Assembly: GCA_031771865.1 (NCBI GenBank)
Contig: JASISA010000010.1
Coordinates: forward strand, 1,612,001-1,676,000
Direction: 5' to 3'
Source of the DNA: Nothophaeocryptopus gaeumannii
Lineage: Eukaryota > Ascomycota > Dothideomycetes > Mycosphaerellales > Mycosphaerellaceae
DNA: 64,000 bases
Positions 1 through 9,406 of the stretch are shown here, one piece after another. Position 1 is the first letter of the stretch, and each line of letters opens with the position of its first letter. Under the pieces are notes generated by a model, which had not been told where the DNA came from, did not search any database, and saw nothing but the letters and a program-made list of their open reading frames with translations. Position numbers and translations under genes: made by a program.

Positions 1-1161
1 AGCATTGCCGCCACTATCGCAGCAACGAAGAAGTTTCGATGAAAATGAAGCTCGCGGGTTTCCTCACAAGACAGCGACCGGCGACTGGAGTTTTCCGTCA
101 CCCGTACTCCGAATCATGAGCGAGGGAGATCAAGTCCAGAGGTCCAAGTGCCAGCTTCCTCCTTCAACCGGCCTTCTCCTCTTCGTAAGCCAAGCCGCGA
201 GTCAACCTCACGTCTTCGAGGCCCAGAAACGCCCTCTGCCAGGGTGATAAATAACGGCTCGCCGGTCTCGAGAACGACAGCTTTGTTAGTCAGAGCATGC
301 TGCAGAGGTCTGACAAGGAGACGAGCTCGAGCCGTCGTCGACACCGAAGTCGTTGCGTTAGTCGTTATCACTTCTCTGTTCGCGAAGGCCATGTGTTGGC
401 AGTAATCATTCTGCACTGCTCGAGCGCCAATGGCAGTAGACCAGTAACTGCGGTAAGTTGAAGATATGGTCGGAGGGTGTTGACGAGTGGATGATGGACT
501 TATAGCCATTTCAAGATGGACTTGATGATTTGGTATGCTTGATGGAGGTCGGTCGTCTGTGTCAGGTCAAGCCGTTAGGTTTCACTCAAGATGCCTTCCT
601 TGATGCAGAATGCCGCCAGGTCCTTTACCCAAAATCGCGACCAAGGAACCTGAGTTGTCGAACACTACGGCGAAGTCTGGAAAGGTGCCGGCGCTGACAA
701 CCAGGTTGGCAGCATCGCCGGCAGGCGTGGTACTTCTCTGGGAATGCTTCCTGCCAAGTCCCCATGTGACATTGCTCCAGTGGCGAAAGTGACAGCTTCG
801 TCGGTTGGAAGCTGCTGGAGAACAACACGGGACTGAGCTCGTCCTGACGCAAGAGTCAGTGCCGGAGCCACCACCGCCGCTTCCTTGGCTTGTGGGAAGC
901 AGGTTCTGGATGTCAATGAAGGATCTCATAGGCTGACAGAAAGAAGATGAAAGGTGAGTTGGAGCGCAGTGACAACGCAGCAGTCGATTAATATGAGATA
1001 TTAAGTAGCCGCTCGGCAGTAAGTGCAAGTCCATCGCTTTCGTCAGGGGTATCATCAACGTCACTCGCAGAGCGCACATCAATCAGCAAGAACGACAGCA
1101 CGTTCACTGAGCCAAGAGGGAAACCAAAATCATCCCATCGTCCGTAATGCGATCTCTTCCT
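1..1161. other. No intact gene; possible decayed coding stretch on minus strand
   Basis: No complete gene is supported here. On the minus strand, about 580-1161, several segments in different frames read like real protein. They include a run with VVAPALTLASG, a run with TFPDFAVVFDNSGS, and an open segment containing DVDDTPDESDG directly after the stop of the next gene. They cannot be joined without frame changes. This may be the remains of a gene or chance open frames. Confidence 0.3.
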
Positions 1162-2298
1162 TCAAGCAGACTTCTCCTGCTCGTAGCGCATGTCAGCATC
1201 CATAACATGTCCCTGAAGATCCATGCTCTCCTGCAAGCCCAAGGTACCTCCCACGCAACCAACACATTCCCGCAGCTTCAACTTCGCCTTCTCCAAGGCA
1301 TTTTCGGTCTCCTCCTCCTGAGTCTCCTTCACGCGCGACAAGATGAGCTTCTCCAAAGACTTCTCTCCGATCAGGTCAACAGCGCCCTGGCCGATGTGAG
1401 CCGCCTGCTCATGCTGACCCGCACGAAAGAGAGCCATGATCGCGTAGGCCAGTCGTGGCCCAATGAAGCACTGGTACTTCTTCCAGAACTTGGGATAGTT
1501 CGGAGTCTGGTTTCGGACTGGCGAGTTGAACGAGGGAATGGTGTTTTCCAGGAGGGACGTGATGAATTTGGTCATATCAGAATTCGCTTCCTCATTAGAG
1601 CCGAACTCCACGCCGGAGTCGTAGGGGCCGTCAATGGGCGGTGAAGATGGCTCTGCTTTCTGCGCTGCTGCTTCCTCGTCTTGCGTGCGAGTCCGAACAG
1701 CGTAGTCATTCAAATACTTCTCCAGAACCGTAACGGACTCGAGGACATGGGTAAGCTTTACCTGCCCAGCCTGTGCTTCGTCAACTCCGTTGTCCACCAA
1801 GTAGGCTCGAAGGCGACTCTGTAGCCGGAGTGCGTGTTCGTAATATCGAATGCGATCAACGTTTGCCTCGACAAGCTCGCGGTCGCGGAACGTCTCGAGC
1901 ACCGCTTCAGGGGTAACACGCTTAGCCAACGTAGCAGAGACCTTGTTAACGTGTAAGAAGGCTTGAATGTCGGTGGCTAGCTCGTGGTAGTCGAGGAGCT
2001 TCTGGCGCTTCGCGGCGTTGGCCTTCTGCAGTTCGAAGTCCTTTTGATGTCGCTTCAGGTTTCTCGCTTCTCTAGCCTGCTCACGCTCGAGGCCTCGAAG
2101 GGCGTTGCCTTCATCGTCATTCGCTTCGTCCGAGTCGCTTGAGGAGTCGTCGCCGCTGTCTTCTTGCTTTGCAGAAGTCTCCTCGGCCTCGACCTCGATC
2201 TCCTGCGACTCCTGTCTGCGGCTGGTGGGTTCCACGGCGGAGTTGTTCGTGGGCCATGGATTAGTGGCGGCTGTAACCCCAAGACGAATGCGTGCCAT
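1162..2298 (-). CDS. Unrecognised acidic protein, tandem paralogue A
   Basis: A single-exon protein of 378 aa if it starts at the ATG at 2298 (MARIRLG); the open frame continues 17 codons further upstream. I do not recognise the family. After about 30 residues comes a Glu/Asp/Ser-rich low-complexity stretch (SSSDSDEANDDEG), then a charged helical region, probably coiled coil, around residues 70-120. Two predicted helical repeats of similar pattern follow (IQAFLHVNKVSATLAKRV and LRAYLVDNGVDEAQAGQV), then a proline/serine linker and a C-terminal helical module with GQGAVDLIGEKSLEKLI. The same order (short helical repeats, acidic linker, C-terminal module with AVDLLGPERF) occurs in the next gene on the same strand, so the two are very likely diverged tandem duplicates. 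No catalytic motif is seen. The acidic and lysine-rich tracts would suit a nuclear protein, which is inference. Confidence 0.75.
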   Translation of the reverse strand: MARIRLGVTAATNPWPTNNSAVEPTSRRQESQEIEVEAEETSAKQEDSGDDSSSDSDEANDDEGNALRGLEREQAREARNLKRHQKDFELQKANAAKRQKLLDYHELATDIQAFLHVNKVSATLAKRVTPEAVLETFRDRELVEANVDRIRYYEHALRLQSRLRAYLVDNGVDEAQAGQVKLTHVLESVTVLEKYLNDYAVRTRTQDEEAAAQKAEPSSPPIDGPYDSGVEFGSNEEANSDMTKFITSLLENTIPSFNSPVRNQTPNYPKFWKKYQCFIGPRLAYAIMALFRAGQHEQAAHIGQGAVDLIGEKSLEKLILSRVKETQEEETENALEKAKLKLRECVGCVGGTLGLQESMDLQGHVMDADMRYEQEKSA

Positions 2299-3320
2299 AG
2301 TGGATGGGAACTTGTCGTTTCGGTTGGACGTCCTGCTAATCGTCTTCAAACTTGAAAGCGCGGGAGTTGTGCAAGATGTAGTCTCGAGGAGTGCGATGCG
2401 AGATGCGATTAATGTAGCAGTAAATTCCGATGAGGTTCATGAAAGGCAGAATCGAAGACCGCTGTAGCCACCGCGATTAAGCCACTGAAGGCACAGCTGC
2501 AGTAGGCCCGTGCGCTTCGTCGCAACGTGAGGTGAGTGAACGCATGTCTGGATTCTCTTCCTTCAATTCCGCTGGTGAAGGAACAAAGAATCATGCTTGT
2601 CAGTTGCCTCATCGCGATCAAAGGTAAACGCATGTCTCAGCCGAGTGAATGGCACTGTCTTTTCTACCGCAGCTGAGACATGCGTCGACCATCTGCTCAC
2701 ACTTAGGTCGCTCTGTTTCAGTACCGTCATCCGTACTTTCTCCTTGTCGTTCTCCTCCTGCTACGGGCTGATTGTGTATGCGGAGTTAGATGTCAGTGGT
2801 ATAGTCATAATAGGCGCAACGGAGTCAGCAAGTAAGGAACCATCATCCGCTTGCACCCAGGTCATTCTTCAGGGCGGAACTATTCGTACTCTATTCTCTC
2901 ACAGTCTTTACCCCTCATCGAAGAGTTCTGTGTATACACGACTTCGATTTCAATAGTATAATCATATCAGATGCAACGGAGAGTCAGTAGGCGAGCGACC
3001 ATCTCCTATTTGCATTTGCCGAAGTCTCCGTGCGTTTCTCTCCTCTCATGCTTCTCCTGCTTCAAGTCCTGTGTATACAAGGGGTTGGATTTCAGTAGTA
3101 TAGTCATGACATGTGCAAAGGAGAGACAACGGGAGAGACAGACAGGTGGAGAAACTTTGCTTGTCAGATTCCAAGAATGTATTGTCATACGTAAGTACAT
3201 CCACCTCACAAAGGAAAAACATGTTAGAAAGTCCATGTCATCTCGAATAGTCCTTTCTATCTGGAGCTATCACACTCACCCCAAACACCACAGCACCTCC
3301 CTCAATCTTCGAGAAACGAC
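2299..3320. other. Intergenic with three degenerate direct repeats
   Basis: No convincing gene. Three imperfect copies of a unit lie at about 2740-2830, 2895-2990 and 3035-3125. Each has a pyrimidine-rich lead (CTCCTCxxG), then TGTGTATAC/G, then a stretch similar to GATTTCAGTAGTATAGTCAT and a purine-rich end. Spacing of the TGTGTAT core is 156 and 141 bp (2773, 2929, 3070). Confidence 0.5.
2740..3125 (+). repeat. Degenerate 140-156 bp direct repeat, three copies
   Basis: TGTGTAT cores at 2773, 2929 and 3070 are each followed by a close match to TTTCAGTAGTATAGTCAT and preceded by a CTCCT-rich tract. The copies differ at many positions, so the array is old. It lies between the two tandem paralogues, so it may be residue of the duplication or of an inserted element. 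Confidence 0.5.
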
Positions 3321-4574
3321 CTAAGTGCGCTGCTTTCTCTTCTTCCCCCTCTTCTTCTCCCTAGCAGCATCCTCCGCCGCGGAATCATACTCCACGTGGA
3401 GCAATCCCACCTCTCTCATCATCCCCTGCAATTCCCTCGCTTTCTCCCTATCATAACCCTTCGTGAGGTACGCCACCACCTCACCAAGACTCCACTTCGC
3501 AGCCTCCTCCCAATCATACCCATCCCCACTCTCACCCTCGCCATCCTCGTTGAAGGTGCTGGCTTCGCCCACCTTCTCAAAGTGCTTGATCGCGAGGGCG
3601 AAGCGCTCCGGACCGAGGAGGTCAACAGCGAATTGACCCAATTTCTTCGTATCGTCCTCGCGATCAGCGGCGCGGGAGAGATCCGCAACCGTAGCGCAGA
3701 GGCGGTATGTGACGGCATTTTGCTCTGTCTCAAAAAGTTTGACGTAGCGCTTCGTCGGGTTGAGGCATGGAGCTGATGGAGAAGGGACAAGGGAGGCCAG
3801 GGATGGGGTTTCGATGGTGGAGAGGACAGGAGGAGTGTACGTCGCTGTGCGGGAGCGGTTCTTCTCTGGCGAGGGGACCTTTAGGGTGACGGTGCGGGGG
3901 GCGGCTTGAGTGGCGGTGCGTCGAGCGGCAACTTTGGGCTTTTTCTTGACATTGACGTCGTCGTCGTTGTCGTCGTCGGAGCCGAAGAGGCTGTCATTCT
4001 TCTCGGCTCCATCACCCTCGTCGGAGCTGTAGGTCTTCAGAGCCTCATCTGCTTGCTCGCGGTTGAAAGGCGGGAACGGGGAGGTCGACGTTGGCTGTTC
4101 AAACCATGGAGATATCGTCGGCACAGCCGCCGCTTGTGTCTTGAGCTCTGTTGACGGGGCCTGATAATCGAGCTGGTCATCGTTAGCATCTGCCTCGCCC
4201 ATCTCCACGTCGCCATCAATCGACAGGGTCTCACGTACCGCCTCCAAGATGTGATTGACGCTCATACTCAGCACAAACTCCTCGGAGTACTCTCCGGTCA
4301 TCCTCAACAGCTCTCGCAACTGCTGGGTGACGTATTGCGCAGCAGAAGTGTTGACGTGCGTTGGAACTGGCTGGTCTGGAACGCCAGTGCAGCCCTCGAG
4401 GACGACCTCAGTAGTGACTTGCTCGACCGTATCCTTGGGGATACCATTGTCGAGGAGGAAGGATTGGATGAGATTGGTGAAGGTTTGTGCCTTCTTCGCG
4501 TATGCCATGTCGTCGACGCGAGGCGGGGATGGGTAAGCGGAGGCGCTGGTGTTGCCTTGGGTCTTGTGGACCAT
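3321..4574 (-). CDS. Unrecognised acidic protein, tandem paralogue B
   Basis: A single-exon protein of 417 aa starting at the ATG at 4574 (context CACCATGG, excellent for initiation). The open frame extends 31 codons upstream, but that extension does not look like protein. The N-terminal half has two helical repeats (IQSFLLDNGIPKDTVEQV with VVLEG after it, and LRELLRMTGEYSEEFVL) that match the repeats of the downstream neighbour. The middle is a disordered Pro/Ser/Asp linker with an acidic run (FGSDDDNDDD) beside a basic one (KKKPKVAARR). The C-terminal module contains GQFAVDLLGPERFALAI, the clearest match to the neighbour. The tail is KKRGKKRKQRT, a probable nuclear localisation signal. Function unknown. 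The pair probably arose by local duplication with strong divergence. Confidence 0.75.
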   Translation of the reverse strand: MVHKTQGNTSASAYPSPPRVDDMAYAKKAQTFTNLIQSFLLDNGIPKDTVEQVTTEVVLEGCTGVPDQPVPTHVNTSAAQYVTQQLRELLRMTGEYSEEFVLSMSVNHILEAVRETLSIDGDVEMGEADANDDQLDYQAPSTELKTQAAAVPTISPWFEQPTSTSPFPPFNREQADEALKTYSSDEGDGAEKNDSLFGSDDDNDDDVNVKKKPKVAARRTATQAAPRTVTLKVPSPEKNRSRTATYTPPVLSTIETPSLASLVPSPSAPCLNPTKRYVKLFETEQNAVTYRLCATVADLSRAADREDDTKKLGQFAVDLLGPERFALAIKHFEKVGEASTFNEDGEGESGDGYDWEEAAKWSLGEVVAYLTKGYDREKARELQGMMREVGLLHVEYDSAAEDAAREKKRGKKRKQRT

Positions 4575-5503
4575 GGTGAACTGGAGTCTTGTGATCTTGC
4601 TGTAGAAGCCTGAAGAAAGTGGGATCTTAAGTGGTAGATGCGTCGAGCAAGATGTAGACCTGGCCAACGATCTGTGTGTGAATGAAGATCTGGTATCTGG
4701 GTTGTGTCTTGCGATGTAGTCTGTCTTGCGGTGCTGGCGAAGTTGCTGTCTGTCTGTGTGACTGTTTTGTGTTGGTTCGAAATTGAGAAAAGCGAGAAAG
4801 GTAATAGTATTTGTAGTAGGCCGACAGTCTCCAGTGCGTCCGCAATTCTATTCACATGGCAGGTGAGGACAATGAGGACAACGGTTATGTGAAGCAGAAT
4901 AGGAAGCGGACCCACTTTCGCCATTGTTCGCTTTGCGCTAAGCATGTGACTCCAACGCCCATGAATGGAGCTCAGCACCTGACAAGTGTCGAGTTGCAGC
5001 ATCGTCCGAATTGCAGGTGGCTGGATGTATTTTACGTCGTCAACGCCCACGAGCAGAGCTCAGCAGCTGAGACGCGCCTGCAGTGGTACTGTCGCTATTG
5101 TTCTTCATGTGTCGAGTGGAGGAATCGTCGGTTTGCAAGTGCGTGCTGCGCTACCATGGCAGATGACTTTGAGCGCCTTACAGCGGCTGTAGTTAACAAG
5201 ATAGTCAATTTGAGTCTGTATACGTGTGCAAGTCGAGGATCTACCGCAATGCGCCTCGCTCGCTCGCTCAACCCAAAGCAGCCCAGATCAAATCCGCATC
5301 AAATGCATAACCCCTCCGTGCTCCGTACCGTGCCCGTGATGCCCAAGAAAGTGTCCCATGTGAGTAAAAAGCCTAGTCGAATCCACCGAACGAACCAGCC
5401 ATACATTATCACATTACCGCCTCTGAAGCCGTTGAGAAGTTCCTCCCATAAGCAGACGTGCCTGTTTCACGCCGCCTGAAGCTCATCGCGCAGCTGACTT
5501 TCC
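4575..5503. other. Intergenic, no gene seen
   Basis: This is the promoter side of paralogue B (upstream) and the 3-prime side of the AN1 gene. Open frames exist but have poor composition. A GT/AG-bounded 5-prime UTR intron for paralogue B is possible near 4600-4850 but cannot be fixed. Confidence 0.5.
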
Positions 5504-6090
5504 CTAGATGCCCTTGATGGCGACAGTACGCTCGCTCTCGAGCTTCTCGCGATTGCGCTCCTTCTCCTCCTTCTTGCAGTCTTCAAGACCGGTGCAGTTG
5601 TGGCTTTCCAGCATCCGGTGCTTGCCGCAGAAGTGGCCCTGGCAGAACCCGCAGTCACCCACGATGCGCTGCGCCGCGTCCTTGCAGTCCTTGAAGCCAC
5701 ACCGGATCTTCTTGGGCGCGCCACCGCGGAGGGGCAGAGCCAGGTGGAGAGTGCTCTCGCGAGTGATGTGGTATGATGAGAGTGTTTCTGAGGGTGCGAG
5801 GTGCTTCCCGGCGTAGACGAGACGGAGGTCGGACTCCGGTGTATTGGTTCGCAAGGCGACGAGAGAGCGAAGGGTGCCGACAGACGTTGACTCGGGGATG
5901 GTGATTGGGAAGGCTGGGCAAGTGTTAGTGATGAATCCGAAGACATGTTTGTAGGCAAGTACTCACTGTCTCCTGCGACGTTCTTGACGAAGATCTGCAT
6001 TGTCGGCTCTGGCTCAGCGGAGGAGGCTCGGCTGGAGATGGAGCTGATGGAGCTGATGGAGCTGATGCTGTTGGAACGCATGTTGACCAT
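5504..6090 (-). CDS. Ubiquitin-like domain plus AN1-type zinc finger protein
   Basis: Two exons, 6090-5967 and 5913-5504, separated by a 53 bp intron (donor GTGAGT, acceptor CCCAG). With the ATG at 6090 the protein is 177 aa, starting with a 30-residue serine-rich repeat; with the ATG at 6000 it is 147 aa and opens directly with MQIFVKNVAGD, the ubiquitin start. The ubiquitin-like fold spans about 75 residues and ends LRGG, followed by APKK. The intron interrupts it after residue 11. Next comes an AN1 zinc finger with the order CGFKDC, CGFCQGHFC, H, H, C, and a basic helical tail. AN1 proteins with a ubiquitin-like domain act in proteasome or Cdc48-linked protein quality control and stress response (family knowledge). 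The intact Gly-Gly before the finger raises the question of processing by deubiquitinases. The serine-rich start comes from a GAGCTGATG microsatellite, so the 6000 start may be the true one. Confidence 0.85.
6035..6071 (+). repeat. GAGCTGATG-type microsatellite
   Basis: Four near-perfect 9 bp units. If translated on the minus strand they give the SIS-SIS repeat at the extended N terminus of the AN1 protein. Confidence 0.7.
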
Positions 6091-7291
6091 GTTGGCGGTG
6101 TCGCTGAGAGTAGCTGAAGCGGGCGTTGGCTTGGTTATGACTCTTGATCAGCGGTTGCGGTGTAGATAAGGCCTGTTACTGATAATAGCAGGTGTCGTGT
6201 GATGTTGTCACAGGGGTCCGTGGCTTGGAGAGTCGGCGATTGAGATGTTGTTAGGAAGGAGAGGAGAGGAGAGGAGAGAAGAAGGAAGGAAGAGAGCAGG
6301 GCGAGGGTGATGAGCGAAGCGGCGGAGCAGGGACTCCAGGGCTGGCTAGTGATGGTCTTGTGAATCAGTACAGATGAGGCTCGAACGACGACGCTTCGGG
6401 CTCAGGCTCAGGCTCAGGCTCACGTTCACAGGCGCCTGTGATGTGACGCGCCACCTGCGCCTGCCCTCGCCCGACCGACTCCAAGCCGACCGCCGAAGTT
6501 AAACCACACTTCATCACTGTCATCACCGCCTCGCACCTTGAACCCTTCAACATCTCTTCCCTTCTCCCATCTCGTGTCAATCCCCCAACCCCAACTTATT
6601 AACTGCACCCAGCCGAGAGCGCATGAGACATCCCAGTAGGGAAAGTTCTGGCCAACAGGCGCGTGCGATATTGGGCGACACAGAATGCATGGACACGTGG
6701 ACATCAATCAAGCGCCTTAAGCATGTTGGTCTTCCTTGTAGGTCTCGACTCGGCGCCTTGATGATGCGAACAGGCATGATGTGCCTTGCCCTTGCGTGGA
6801 ACTCGCTCGAAATTGCGAGCCTGGATGTTGTCAATGTCTCGCGCGTTCCGTGCGGCTTACTCTCCGTCTCCGGTTCCGCCGGTCTGCCCTGCGTAGGCGG
6901 CTAAAGTCAAAAGCAGGGACCGAGTACCGAGCTTCTTCTTCTTCGAGACTTCAGCGGCATAGTGTGAGCCAAATCCATCCATCTCGCTTTTCACGAATAC
7001 GAGCCAACATGAGGGCATTCAGACCGACCTAATGAGTTTGTGAGGCAAGGTAGAGGTAGCAGGTGAGGTGATTTTATTTCATGCGTATAAGGTAGTATCA
7101 TTCAGACTGCCTTCCTGTACTGTTAGAACTCAATCAATCGGTACTGTGCTCCTAGACATTGGCTGTGCTTCCTGCTGATGGGCATGCTGTTACCCCATCC
7201 ATTACATCCGTCTTCTTGCTTGAAAAGGACAATCGCTGAACCCAAAGGCTCACTTCATTCCCTCACCCAACCCTCCCCCTTCTCTTTTCCC
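6091..7291. other. Intergenic, simple repeats only
   Basis: No gene supported. It holds a GGAGA purine run at about 6254-6292 and a short CAGGCT tandem repeat at 6398-6422. It is the promoter side of the AN1 gene and the 3-prime side of the next minus-strand gene. Confidence 0.5.
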
Positions 7292-8008
7292 TCAATGCAA
7301 CGCAACATTTACGGCCCTCATATCCGTACTATGCAGCTTTCCAACATTATAGCACAGCTCCTCCTTCTCCCTCCATCTCTCCACAACCGGTCTGCATTGA
7401 ATTGCAAAGACGCTGGCCTGATGGTCTTTCAGTTCCTCTTCATGGGCCGAACAGAACATCAACTTGAAACCCGTGGCCAACTCAGCCTCCAGCTCATCTC
7501 CCTCCACATTTGTATTCGCAGCCGTGCTCAAGATCTTCGCCAGCCCGCGTAGGTAGGTATCCTGGACGTAAGGTATAAACGTCCAGACTTGGCATTGGGG
7601 TGATGAGGGACCAGACCGAGGACCCGGTGAGTGTTCGTCTGCGTAGATACAGCGGAAGCGCACGTAATGCGAGGAGGGGAGATCTGTAGTGAAAGACGAC
7701 ATGGAAACGCCGAAATCTGTGCTGCGTGGACGTACAGAGATCTGGACTGGAAGCACTGGAATGAGCTCGTCGAAGGCGGGCTGGAACATGACCGGAAACT
7801 GCTTGAGTTGGATTAAGGTGTCAATTTGGCGTTGCGGAAACGGATCATTTCTTCTTTTGTCGGTAGCATACTCGGCAAGTTCTCGTTCCAGGCAGGCAGC
7901 TTCTTGACCGAGTTGGTAGAAGACATCATCTGGATGGGCTGGTGGCTCCGGAGGCTCTCTTGGTTCGGAGTGTTCCTCCAACGTCTTTGCGTGCAGCGTC
8001 CTACTCAT
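7292..8008 (-). CDS. Unrecognised protein, 238 aa
   Basis: The chosen start is the ATG at 8008 (MSRTLHAK). The open frame runs 77 codons further upstream to 8239, but that part is Cys/Arg/Ser-rich and looks untranslated. The protein has a Pro/Glu-rich N terminus, a short helical segment (QEAACLERELAEYA), then an alpha/beta-like region with PVQISVRPRS and VWTFIPYVQDTYL. There is no signal peptide, membrane span or known motif. I do not recognise the family. The end of the frame is well defined and composition is protein-like throughout from 8008. Confidence 0.6.
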   Translation of the reverse strand: MSRTLHAKTLEEHSEPREPPEPPAHPDDVFYQLGQEAACLERELAEYATDKRRNDPFPQRQIDTLIQLKQFPVMFQPAFDELIPVLPVQISVRPRSTDFGVSMSSFTTDLPSSHYVRFRCIYADEHSPGPRSGPSSPQCQVWTFIPYVQDTYLRGLAKILSTAANTNVEGDELEAELATGFKLMFCSAHEEELKDHQASVFAIQCRPVVERWREKEELCYNVGKLHSTDMRAVNVALH

Positions 8009-9406
8009 ATCTGTCGGTCGTGATCTCCCGCGCTCTCTCGTTCCAGCTGCATGATGCTCGCAGAGAGAGAAAGTACGAGTAGCAAACAAATTTTGCCTGA
8101 CTGTAGCTCGCACGGTGACTTTGTGTGACTCTGCTCGACACGATTGAGCGTACGTCAAACAAAGGCAGTGCAACGTTGAGAAAGCGGTTGAACTGGTCGC
8201 ACTCTGCGCACGCTTCTGCAAGCGCCGTATGCAAGTCAACCATGCGGGCTGCCGTGATCCTTGTTACAATTGCTGTAAGCGCCGATGGTCTGACCCTAAC
8301 AAGAAATTATCATAAGCAAATTGGGGTTCATTCTGTCGTGTTCGGTTCGACGCATTGCAGAACTACGTGGCGCCACCTTGAGTAAGCAGAGTCGGCGTGC
8401 AGACTGAGGTACATATCTCTCATGCTTAACGCAAATTCTGGAGAGGAAGGAGGCTGTCAGCTTCCACTCCAAAATTTGAAATACCATTGAGTAGTCCGGC
8501 AATATTCGAGTGGGGTCTCTTGTGAACGAAATGCACCGTGTATTCGATGAGTCTAGTCAGCCCAGTGAGTGCTGCAGCAGGTTTCTTGGGCAGCATGATC
8601 GGCTGCAACTCGTTTTTCCAATACGGTGTTGTGAACTGTTGAAGCCTTCAACGTAGATGCCAGCTATAGACAGTCTGACACTTACCGCTTTCTGTTCGTA
8701 GGCGTACACACTGGAGACCATTCAGAGGTATCCACCTACTTCGCTCGGTACGTCCGCCAGCTGTAGTCGAAAGCGCGCGGTCTTGCGTTGCAGCTCCTCT
8801 AGCCGCATTGGTGACACAGGCTAAATAAGCTGGTCTACGCATATGTCTCCCATGATATTGGGTATGCTTGGGTCGCTACGACCGCAATCTTGATGAGACT
8901 AAGTGTGCAATGCAAGAGGAAAACAGGCGAAGCCCGAAACAGCGATGCCCATCATCGCGCGCGGCCGAGGGGTGACTCGCAGAAATCAACTTCTAAGAGC
9001 TGAAGTGCTGCTCATACGCTGGTACGGGAAGGCATGCCGTGTTGCTCAACCCGGTATTGCAGACGGGATGGTGTACTGCCGACTTGCCAAGACGGAGGTA
9101 AGCGTTTAGGACCGAATTCATCCTGTTTGTCTCATGTACTTCAGGTACTGCTTCAGTGAGTTCATCGTATCCCTACGAGCAGCCATGGGAGGAGGATGAT
9201 GAGGAGAATGGTCGATGCAAGATTTCCATTGTGACCAAGTAAAGGTCAACTCAACGGAAAGGTGGAAGGCACAAGGAGCGTGCCAAGCCGCTGAAGATGA
9301 GTTGCCTGAGGCCACTAAGTCCGGGCACATGCTACCAAATGACTGTCCAAAGGTGGGAATCCTAAATGTTATATCTCCTCAAATCAACACGCCCAACGCT
9401 CGCCCA
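8009..9406. other. Intergenic, nothing recognised
   Basis: About 1.4 kb between two minus-strand genes. Open frames on both strands are short with unlikely composition. No tRNA, repeat or element was recognised. Confidence 0.45.

Noticed and set aside
4856..5479. 207-codon plus-strand open frame
   Set aside because: Composition is rich in Cys, Arg and Ser, with no domain and no codon preference. It is probably a chance frame in a promoter region.
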